Below are positions 1 through 5,411 of a stretch of DNA of 6,330 nucleotides, piece by piece. Made by a program: the position numbers and the translations under genes. Below the pieces are notes generated by a model, which saw nothing but the letters and a program-made list of their open reading frames with translations, ran no database searches and had not been told where the DNA came from. Source of the stretch: Psychrilyobacter sp. (GTDB lineage Bacteria > Fusobacteriota > Fusobacteriia > Fusobacteriales > Fusobacteriaceae); the NCBI GenBank assembly GCA_023145315.1, contig JAGLEA010000155.1, forward strand, positions 1 to 6,330, written 5' to 3'. Numbering within the stretch: position 1 is the stretch's first letter; the number at the start of each line of letters is the position of its first letter.

Positions 1-1015
1 ATCTCTTAAGACAACAAAGGGAAAGATGAGTATTAGTGGTAAATTTAGAGCGTTTGTAGGAGAAGAGATTAGTTTTGAAATCTATACTAATGGTGCTAAA
101 TATAAAATTGTAGGAGATATATTAGAGGAAGCTCAAAAGAGACCACTAGAGAATGATACTATTTATGAAAAATTAGGAGAGATGGGAAATTCGACTCTCA
201 AACTAGCAAAATTAGATATAGAATATGATGGAAAAGCTTTTGTATCACTTAAAACTCTAAAAGATTTAAAAAGACAAGCGATTGAAAAATTTGAAGAGAA
301 TTATTTGAGTACAACAAGAAAAGTTTTAGAAAGTCATGAACTCCTAAAATTTACACCTAAAGCAAGTATAAGCAAGACAGATTATAGGACAACTGTAGCA
401 GTATCTGTTGTGAATAAAGAGCAATTCATAGTAGCGAAAGAATTTGGAATAAAAAAAATCTATTATAGAGGACCTGAAGTAGCAAAAGAGGGGAATATAG
501 ATAGAATTGATATTAAATCAAGATTAGCTTCGAACCTTTATCAACTTATACAAAATGAAAATGATGCAGTATCTGTAGACTACAACTTTAATATAGCTAA
601 TAGTAGAAGTATCGAAGAGTTCGCAAAAATGAAAAATGTAGGAGTTATCTATCTATCTCCTGAGTTTGATTTAGACTACTTGAGCACACTAGAGCTAAGC
701 AAGTGTGGAATGATGGTCTATGGTCATCTTACAGGGATGTATATAGAGAATTTAGACATAGATGGAAAGATACTAACAAATGAAAATGGTGATAATTTTA
801 AAGTTTATAAAAATAAGTTAGGAAACAGCCAAATATTTTTAGAAGAACCTATGAATGTAATCTCTAGAATCGATAAATTAAAAGACTTAGGACTTGCTGA
901 GGTAAGGCTTGACTTTATTACAGAAAATAAATTCGAGATGGAGAGAGTTTTAAAAAGTATTGAAACAGGTATTGGAGAATATGTTCCATATAACCTACAT
1001 AAAGGTGTATTTTAA
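1..1015 (+). CDS. U32 family protein with DUF3656-type domain, C-terminal part (RlhA-like), 5' partial
   Basis: The frame is open to the left edge (first full codon at position 2) and ends at TAA 1013-1015, giving about 337 residues. The ATG at 26 is probably internal: only a poorly spaced AAAGGG precedes it, and the protein would begin in mid-domain. The first ~100 residues after that Met resemble the DUF3656/collagenase-like domain that follows the U32 barrel; note KRPLENDTIYEKLGEMGNST and the LKDLKRQAIEKF helix. The remaining ~200 residues resemble the second, U32-like half of long clostridial members, with a VDYNFNIANS strand, VIYLSPEFDL, MMVYGHLTGMY and a terminal LHKGVF. U32 proteins of this build include E. 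coli RlhA, which makes 5-hydroxycytidine in 23S rRNA; most are annotated as peptidases or collagenases without proof. The visible part has only one Cys (in KCGMMVYG), so any Fe-S ligands must lie upstream. The family call is fairly sure; the exact role is not. It precedes the Bax-like gene by 20 bases. Confidence 0.85.
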   Translation, partial: SLKTTKGKMSISGKFRAFVGEEISFEIYTNGAKYKIVGDILEEAQKRPLENDTIYEKLGEMGNSTLKLAKLDIEYDGKAFVSLKTLKDLKRQAIEKFEENYLSTTRKVLESHELLKFTPKASISKTDYRTTVAVSVVNKEQFIVAKEFGIKKIYYRGPEVAKEGNIDRIDIKSRLASNLYQLIQNENDAVSVDYNFNIANSRSIEEFAKMKNVGVIYLSPEFDLDYLSTLELSKCGMMVYGHLTGMYIENLDIDGKILTNENGDNFKVYKNKLGNSQIFLEEPMNVISRIDKLKDLGLAEVRLDFITENKFEMERVLKSIETGIGEYVPYNLHKGVF

Positions 1016-1035
1016 ATTAAAAAAGGGAGTTAATA

Positions 1036-1830
1036 ATGAAAAATAAAAATAAAGTAAGGATTATACTAGTAATAATAGCGCTATTAGCAGTTGTAGTCGA
1101 TATTCAAGGTAAAACAAATTACAGAAAAATAGTAATAAATAGTTCAAAAGATGTATTACCTATGGATGATAAATTAAATGTTGAAAGGGTAATATATGAT
1201 ATGGGGAAAGTGGACCTAAGTGAATTTCATATACCAGCTAAAAAGAAAGCATTTATAGGGATGATGGTTCCTACAGCACTAATCGTTATAGAAGAAATAG
1301 AGGTTGAAAGGGCTAAAGTAAAGGGAATGAGTAGTGGAAAGATAAAGAAAAACCAAAAGTTTTTGGATGACTTATATAAAAAATACAGGGTAGAAGATAA
1401 GAACATAACTACACTATATAAAAAGATGAAACCTGCTCCAATATCAATATTATTAGCTCAATCTTCTATTGAATCAGCTTGGGGAACATCAAGAATGTTT
1501 AAAGCTGCAAACAATGTCTTTGGCGTTTGGTCTATTGATCCAAACGAATCAAGGATAAAATCTGGGGCAAAAAGGGGAGATAGACAGATATATCTAAAAA
1601 AATATCCAACTTTGAAAGGTTCTATAGAGGATTATATGCATCTACTTGCTAGACAAAAAGCTTATTCAGGGTTTAGAGCAAAACTGCAAATAACAACTAA
1701 CTACAAGACATTATCAAAAGAATTAATTAATTACAGTGAGCAGAGAGAAGTTTATACTAAAAAACTAATTGATACAATTAGCTATAACAAGTTTGACAAG
1801 TATGATAGCTATAAATTAAAGAGTAAGTAG
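1036..1830 (+). CDS. Bax-like glucosaminidase-domain protein, membrane-anchored or secreted
   Basis: A 264-residue protein starting at ATG with AGGGAG at 1024-1029. Lys-rich residues 1-7 followed by a hydrophobic stretch at about 8-21 form a signal peptide or uncleaved anchor. There is no lipobox Cys, so it should act outside the cytoplasmic membrane. Residues ~134-250 form a glucosaminidase domain (PF01832 type): PAPISILLAQSSIESAWGTS with the expected catalytic Glu at about 146, then AANNVFGVW (157-165), the GSIEDYMHLLARQKAY helix (195-210), and a C-terminal YTKKLIDTISYNKFDKYD segment. This order closely matches E. coli Bax, which is also about 270 residues. Family members cleave the GlcNAc-MurNAc backbone of peptidoglycan. 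Residues ~25-130 are a less conserved linker that may position the domain away from the membrane. It lies between the U32 gene (20-base gap) and lspA (9-base gap), clearly in the same transcript. Domain identity is confident; the physiological role is inferred. Confidence 0.88.
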   Translation: MKNKNKVRIILVIIALLAVVVDIQGKTNYRKIVINSSKDVLPMDDKLNVERVIYDMGKVDLSEFHIPAKKKAFIGMMVPTALIVIEEIEVERAKVKGMSSGKIKKNQKFLDDLYKKYRVEDKNITTLYKKMKPAPISILLAQSSIESAWGTSRMFKAANNVFGVWSIDPNESRIKSGAKRGDRQIYLKKYPTLKGSIEDYMHLLARQKAYSGFRAKLQITTNYKTLSKELINYSEQREVYTKKLIDTISYNKFDKYDSYKLKSK

Positions 1831-1833
1831 GAG
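1828..1833 (+). promoter_or_regulatory. Ribosome binding site of lspA overlapping the upstream stop codon
   Basis: TAGGAG, in which TAG (1828-1830) is also the stop codon of the Bax-like gene. It lies 6 bases before a TTG at 1840 and decides that start: the next in-frame ATG (residue 14) would delete most of the first membrane segment. The overlap suggests translational coupling. Confidence 0.75.
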
Positions 1834-1839
1834 TTTATT

Positions 1840-2274
1840 TTGGATATAAGATACTTTTTTAGCTTACTAGTTGTAATTATGTTTTTTGCACTAGATTTTT
1901 TCACAAAAAAATGGGCTGAGAAAAATAAAGATAATAATAATAAAATATTTAATAGTAAGATTCAAATATTATTTACAAAAAATTATGGAATTGCATTTAA
2001 TAAATTATCAAATAGAAAAAATCTAATTTATACTATGAATTTTTTCTTATTTATCTACTTAGGTTATATACTGTCTACTGATTTAGATAATTTTCTTTGG
2101 TATTCACTAATAATTTCTGGTGGTTTAGGAAATTTAGTGTCTCGGTTACAAAAAGGATATGTCATAGATTTTATATATTTTAATATCAAGAAATGGCCAG
2201 TGTTTAATATAGCAGATTTCGAGATATTTCTAGGTATAGGGGTAATTCTAGTAAAGGAGCTATTGAATAAATAA
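1840..2274 (+). CDS. lspA: Lipoprotein signal peptidase (signal peptidase II)
   Basis: A 144-residue inner-membrane aspartyl protease, slightly shorter than the usual 150-170. It would cut signal peptides from diacylglyceryl-prolipoproteins just before the lipid-bearing Cys. Four hydrophobic segments lie at about 5-21, 62-79, 86-100 and 126-141. Family motifs appear in order: LDFFTKKWA (Asp19, Lys23), NYGIAF (48-53), GGLGNLVSRLQKGYVIDF (94-111) and PVFNIADFEI (120-129). The catalytic Asp pair is therefore about Asp110 and Asp126. The third motif normally reads GNLxDR; here it is GNLVSR, with Ser101 replacing a usually conserved Asp next to the active site. The start is TTG, supported by TAGGAG 6 bases upstream. 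The gene is extremely AT-rich (5 G or C in the 60 bases 1921-1980). Both catalytic Asp are intact, so I expect a functional enzyme. No lgt or lnt gene is in the window. Confidence 0.93.
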   Translation: MDIRYFFSLLVVIMFFALDFFTKKWAEKNKDNNNKIFNSKIQILFTKNYGIAFNKLSNRKNLIYTMNFFLFIYLGYILSTDLDNFLWYSLIISGGLGNLVSRLQKGYVIDFIYFNIKKWPVFNIADFEIFLGIGVILVKELLNK

Positions 2275-2292
2275 ATTTAATGAAGGAAAGGT

Positions 2293-2796
2293 ATGGAATT
2301 TAAATATTTAAATGGATATTCAAAAGATATTCTAAGTCAAGTAGAACAACTAATACAAGAAGAAAAATTAGGAGATGATATTAAAAATAAGTATTCACAA
2401 AGACATAGAATAGACACTGATAAGCAACTCTATGAATATACTATGGATATTAAGAATAGATACTTACGAAAGAGCCAACCACTATCAAAAGTGTCATATG
2501 ACGGTAAAATAATCCTTGAAAATCAAGCTTTAGGACTACATACCTATATGCCTAGGAAACAAGGAAAAAAAATAAAAGTAAAAAACGAAATTAAGATAGC
2601 ATCTAAGTTTAAAAAGATGCCAATAGAATTTTTAGAACATATTGTTGTTCATGAATTAGCACACTTAAAAGAAAAAGGACATGATAAGGCATTTTATAGA
2701 TTGTGTCAATCTATGGAAGAAAGTTGTGGTCAAGTAGAGTTAGATTTAAGATTATATCTAACCTATGTGGATATTTATAAAGAGGAACTTTATTAA
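2293..2796 (+). CDS. YgjP/M48-like zinc metallopeptidase-fold protein
   Basis: A 167-residue protein with ATG start and AAGGA at 2283-2287. The core is VVHELAHLKEKGHDKAFY (118-135): the HExxH zinc motif (His120, Glu121, His124), with His130 in the right place for the third ligand. This HELAHLxxxxHxxxF pattern is characteristic of the YgjP/DUF45 group related to SprT and WLM proteins, commonly listed as M48-family. There is no signal peptide or membrane segment, so it is probably cytoplasmic, unlike the membrane-bound HtpX branch of M48. The N-terminal ~100 residues are Lys-rich and contain the family's usual strand region before the helix with the metal site. The biological substrate of this group is not settled; E. 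coli YgjP has been reported as a UTP pyrophosphatase, so proteolysis should not be assumed. It sits 18 bases after lspA and 12 before the helicase gene, inside the operon. Family is confident, function open. Confidence 0.85.
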   Translation: MEFKYLNGYSKDILSQVEQLIQEEKLGDDIKNKYSQRHRIDTDKQLYEYTMDIKNRYLRKSQPLSKVSYDGKIILENQALGLHTYMPRKQGKKIKVKNEIKIASKFKKMPIEFLEHIVVHELAHLKEKGHDKAFYRLCQSMEESCGQVELDLRLYLTYVDIYKEELY

Positions 2797-2804
2797 AGAG
2801 GTGA
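2795..2804 (+). promoter_or_regulatory. Ribosome binding site of the DEAD-box helicase gene
   Basis: AAAGAGGTGA, a near-consensus Shine-Dalgarno sequence whose first two bases belong to the TAA stop (2794-2796) of the metallopeptidase gene. It lies 4 bases before a TTG at 2809. The nearby GTG at 2801 is out of frame, so TTG is the supported start. The overlap suggests translational coupling. Confidence 0.75.
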
Positions 2805-2808
2805 AGAC

Positions 2809-3996
2809 TTGTATACATTTAAAGAATTAGGAATTAAAAAGGAATTTTTAGAAGTATTAAAAAAACAAGGGATTAAAACTCCTACTGCTATTCAGGAGAT
2901 GTGTGTAGAACATATCATAAATAATAAAGATATAATTGCAGAAGCTCCTACAGGAACTGGTAAAACTTTGGCTTTCCTACTACCAATGATGAATAATATG
3001 AAACCAACAAAAAATGGTATTCAAGGCTTAATCATAACTCCTACTCGTGAACTTGCTATCCAAATATACGAGGAGATAGGTAAAATAAACTGTAATAACC
3101 TAAATACAATGGCAATATATGGTGGTCGTGATTACTCTAAGCAATTAGAAGATGCCAAAGGATCGCTAGACCTTATAGTAGCGACACCAGGACGTTTAGC
3201 CGATTTTATGAAAAAAGGACTTATCCAACTAAATTTATTAAAGACACTAGTGTTAGATGAAGTTGATCAAATTTTATTAATGGGATTCCAAAAAGAAGTG
3301 GAGTCAATACTAAAAGATGCAAACAAAAAAAGACAAACTTTATGTTTTACAGCTACTCTTGGTAGTCCAGTAAAAAAAGTAGCATATAAAATAACAAAAG
3401 ATCCATTAGTTATTAGTGTAGCAACAGAAAAAAATGATGATAAAATGAAAAAATACCTTGTAGAAACTACTGATAGATGGAAAGTAGATGCATTAGCTAC
3501 CATGCTAAATAAAACGAATCCTTACATGGCAATTATATTTTGCAGGACAAAGGCTCGTGTAGATAAAGTAGAAGGACGATTAGAAGAGAAAGGGTATAAT
3601 GTCCAGAAGTTACATAGTGATGTTCCCCAAGTAAAGCGTGAAAAGATAATAAAATCTTTTAAAAAAGGTGAGATACAGTATCTAGTAGCGACAGATGTGG
3701 CATCTCGTGGACTTGATATTACAGGAGTTACTCATATATTTAATTTAGATATACCAGAGAAAGCAGAAACTTATATCCATCGTATTGGTAGAACGGCTAG
3801 AGCTGGGGAAGAGGGAGAAACATATTTATTTGTTGATCCAAAAGATAGAAGATTACTTGGAAATATAGAAGAATTATTAGGAGAAAAATTAATAAAAGAG
3901 ATCTATGATGGTGAAAAAGATGTTATAAATACAAATACCATATATGCAAAAAAGTACAATAAAAAGATAAAATCAAGAACTGAAGAAAGAAAATAG
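2809..3996 (+). CDS. DEAD-box ATP-dependent RNA helicase (DEVD variant)
   Basis: A 395-residue superfamily 2 helicase, complete, with a TTG start. Domain 1 (~1-205): Q-motif region with Phe4 and TPTAIQ (24-29), Walker A APTGTGKT (46-53), TPTRELA (78-84), ATPGR (125-129), motif II DEVD (150-153) and motif III TAT (181-183). Domain 2 (~215-345): IIFCRT (242-247), ATDVASRGLD (294-303) and HRIGRTAR (324-331). Every catalytic motif is present, but motif II reads DEVD rather than DEAD and motif III is TAT rather than the usual SAT. The C-terminal tail (~365-395) is short and Lys/Arg-rich, without a recognisable DbpA-type RNA-binding domain, so it may give only general RNA affinity. Proteins of this size usually act in ribosome assembly, mRNA decay or cold adaptation; which applies cannot be told here. 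It is the last gene of the operon, with a terminator starting 8 bases after its stop. CshA/CshB/YfmL-like naming would need a tree, so no symbol is given. Confidence 0.92.
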   Translation: MYTFKELGIKKEFLEVLKKQGIKTPTAIQEMCVEHIINNKDIIAEAPTGTGKTLAFLLPMMNNMKPTKNGIQGLIITPTRELAIQIYEEIGKINCNNLNTMAIYGGRDYSKQLEDAKGSLDLIVATPGRLADFMKKGLIQLNLLKTLVLDEVDQILLMGFQKEVESILKDANKKRQTLCFTATLGSPVKKVAYKITKDPLVISVATEKNDDKMKKYLVETTDRWKVDALATMLNKTNPYMAIIFCRTKARVDKVEGRLEEKGYNVQKLHSDVPQVKREKIIKSFKKGEIQYLVATDVASRGLDITGVTHIFNLDIPEKAETYIHRIGRTARAGEEGETYLFVDPKDRRLLGNIEELLGEKLIKEIYDGEKDVINTNTIYAKKYNKKIKSRTEERK

Positions 3997-4004
3997 GAAA
4001 AAAT

Positions 4005-4029
4005 AAAAGGAGGCATAAGCCTCCTTTTT
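4005..4029. terminator. Bidirectional rho-independent terminator between convergent genes
   Basis: A perfect 10-base-pair stem: AAAAGGAGGC (4005-4014), loop ATAA (4015-4018), GCCTCCTTTT (4019-4028). Read rightward it ends in a T run (4025-4029). Read leftward, the complement of the A-rich stretch at 3998-4008 supplies an even longer T-rich tail. It lies 8 bases after the helicase stop and 16 bases beyond the dehydrogenase stop, so it can end both transcripts. Confidence 0.9.
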
Positions 4030-4045
4030 AAATATAAATTTTTAA

Positions 4046-5143
4046 TTATCTCTTGATAAAAGTTCTACCAATGTTTTTCATAGCTTCCATTCTTTCTTCA
4101 GCATAGTGAGAAGCGGCAGTATGAGTTGAGATACCTTGCTCCTTAGCAATTCTGTAGATGTCTAAAATTCTATCATAGATTAATTCTGAGTCGCTAAGTG
4201 CAGCATCTCTCTTGTATCCATGGATTTCATGGTAAACATTGATTAATCCAGCAGCATTGATAACATAGTCAGGAGCATAGTTGATTCCTTTTTCTACTAA
4301 AACATCTGCATGTCTATCTTCTTTTAAAACATTGTTAGATGATCCAGCAATTGCTTTACATTTGAATTGAGGAATAGTTTCGTCGTTGATAACTCCTCCA
4401 AGTGCACATGGAACAAATACATCTACATCTAGCCCGTAGATATCGTTAGGTACAACAAATTCTACTTCTGGATGTTCAGCTTTCATTCTAGCAATATGAT
4501 CTTCGTTTACTTCAGTAAAGTAGATTTTTTTAGCTTTTTCTTTTGCATATGTATCAGTTAAGAAATCATATCCTAAAAGATATTTTGTTAAGAAGTAACC
4601 AGTTTGTCCTGCACCTTGAACAGCAAATGTTCTGTCAGTAACTGAGTCAGTTCCAAAAGTTTCTTTAAGTGTAGCCTTTAATCCTGCAAAAACTCCCCAT
4701 GCTGTAACTGGTGAAGGGTTTCCAGATTTTCCAGGTAATCCAGTAACATGGTCAGTTTCCATTGAGATATAGATCATGTCTTGAGTAGAAGTATTTACAT
4801 CTTCAGCAGTGATGTATCTTCCATTTAATGATTGTACAAATCTTCCTAACCCTCTGAAGTAAGCTTCAGATTTAACTTTTTTAGGATCTCCAATAAGAAC
4901 AGTTTTTCCTCCACCAAGGTTAAGTCCTGCACAAGCAGCTTTATAAGTCATTCCTCTACTTAATCTAAGAACATCTTCAATAGCTTCTTCTTCAGTAGCA
5001 TAGTTCCATAATCTAGTTCCTCCTAATGCAGGTCCTAATGTAGTATCATGGATTCCAGTAATTCCTTTTAATCCTGTAGCTTTATCGTGAAAAAATACTA
5101 ATTGCTCGTGTCCGAATTTTTCCATGTAATCAAATTTGTTCAT
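4046..5143 (-). CDS. Leucine dehydrogenase-like Glu/Leu/Phe/Val dehydrogenase
   Basis: A 365-residue cytoplasmic enzyme expected to oxidatively deaminate leucine and related branched-chain amino acids to 2-oxo acids with NAD+, releasing ammonia, or to run in reverse. The N-terminal dimerisation/substrate domain shows TTLGPALGGTR (34-44), MTYK with Lys68, LNLGGGKTV with Lys80 and TAEDV with Asp115. These match the catalytic Lys/Lys/Asp of Bacillus leucine dehydrogenases in identity and numbering. The Rossmann domain has QGAGQTG (176-182) and an acidic Glu211 after the second strand, which favours NAD over NADP. CALGGVINDETIP, IAGSSNN, LKEDRH and APDYVINAAG follow in family order. Compared with remembered Bacillus sequences, the stretch between the dinucleotide motif and Glu211 is about 11 residues longer, and the loop before SGNPSPVTA about 3 shorter. 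Composition is less AT-rich than the operon genes, with AAC, TTC and CAC codons near the start, suggesting strong expression. The start is ATG behind AAGGGGG. Valine or phenylalanine preference cannot be excluded. Confidence 0.92.
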   Translation of the reverse strand: MNKFDYMEKFGHEQLVFFHDKATGLKGITGIHDTTLGPALGGTRLWNYATEEEAIEDVLRLSRGMTYKAACAGLNLGGGKTVLIGDPKKVKSEAYFRGLGRFVQSLNGRYITAEDVNTSTQDMIYISMETDHVTGLPGKSGNPSPVTAWGVFAGLKATLKETFGTDSVTDRTFAVQGAGQTGYFLTKYLLGYDFLTDTYAKEKAKKIYFTEVNEDHIARMKAEHPEVEFVVPNDIYGLDVDVFVPCALGGVINDETIPQFKCKAIAGSSNNVLKEDRHADVLVEKGINYAPDYVINAAGLINVYHEIHGYKRDAALSDSELIYDRILDIYRIAKEQGISTHTAASHYAEERMEAMKNIGRTFIKR

Positions 5144-5150
5144 TTTGTTT

Positions 5151-5159
5151 CCCCCTTTT
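5151..5159 (-). promoter_or_regulatory. Ribosome binding site of the dehydrogenase gene
   Basis: On the minus strand this reads AAAAGGGGG, followed by the 7-base spacer AAACAAA and the ATG at 5143. Its strength and spacing support that start. Confidence 0.75.
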
Positions 5160-5175
5160 AATTTGTTTTATAATG

Positions 5176-5199
5176 ATACAAAACATTTGTAAAATGTAT
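5176..5199 (-). promoter_or_regulatory. Dyad in the dehydrogenase leader, possible operator or RNA switch
   Basis: A 24-base element bounded by ATACA and TGTAT. Inside, read on the minus strand, two overlapping hairpins are possible. One is ACATTT-TAC-AAATGT (5197-5183); the other is TACAAA-TGT-TTTGTA (5191-5177). They share bases, so only one can form at a time. It lies between the predicted transcription start and the ribosome site. I match it to no known regulator consensus, and AT-rich DNA yields such dyads easily. Confidence 0.3.
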
Positions 5200-5209
5200 T
5201 CATACTCTA

Positions 5210-5238
5210 TTTATATACCAATTTAATAGAAAAATCAA
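5210..5238 (-). promoter_or_regulatory. Predicted sigma-70 type promoter of the dehydrogenase gene
   Basis: On the minus strand, a -35 box TTGATT (5238-5233), a 17-base spacer and a -10 box TATAAA (5215-5210). Transcription would begin near 5203, giving a leader of about 60 bases. An overlapping TATATA two bases upstream is an alternative -10. It is the best promoter-like match in this intergenic region. Confidence 0.55.
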
Positions 5239-5369
5239 GTATTTTTTATAAATTTCTTTAATTATTTTTCTAGTGGAGTAGAGTATTAAAATAAAGGTAT
5301 TTTCAAGTCCGATAATTGTGATATATGAATAATTAGTTTAGAAACAAATATATATAATAAATAAAATTA

Positions 5370-5378
5370 TGATATAAT
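5370..5378 (+). promoter_or_regulatory. Predicted extended -10 promoter element of polA
   Basis: TGATATAAT: a consensus TATAAT (5373-5378) with the TGn extension at 5370-5372. No good -35 hexamer lies 16-18 bases upstream, which fits an extended -10 promoter. The start would be near 5385, about 27 bases before the polA ATG. A second TATAAT at 5353-5358 lacks both a TG extension and a -35 box. Confidence 0.5.
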
Positions 5379-5399
5379 GTTAGTAAATAAAATTTGTTT

Positions 5400-5406
5400 A
5401 AAGGAG
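5400..5406 (+). promoter_or_regulatory. Ribosome binding site of polA
   Basis: AAAGGAG, 5 bases before the ATG at 5412. It fixes the start ahead of the conserved first nuclease strand (VLLDVSA). Confidence 0.75.
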
Positions 5407-5411
5407 TTTTT

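Noticed and set aside
26..28. ATG as the true start of the first gene
   Set aside because: The frame is open upstream to the window edge, the AAAGGG before it is too close to be a good ribosome site, and the protein would begin in mid-domain and lack the U32 barrel.
3267..3503. A 78-codon open frame on the minus strand inside the helicase gene
   Set aside because: It lies wholly antisense to a well-conserved helicase frame, has no recognisable domain, and its sequence looks like a complement of that coding DNA.
5316..5331. TTGTGATATATGAATA as a Rex or CRP-type operator
   Set aside because: Only the left half resembles TTGTGA or TGTGA; the right half does not give the matching inverted TCACA(A).
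5239..5369. Possible small RNA or peptide gene in the middle of the divergent intergenic region
   Set aside because: I found no start codon with a ribosome site, no terminator-like hairpin and no convincing promoter other than those listed; this stretch appears to be AT-rich spacer.
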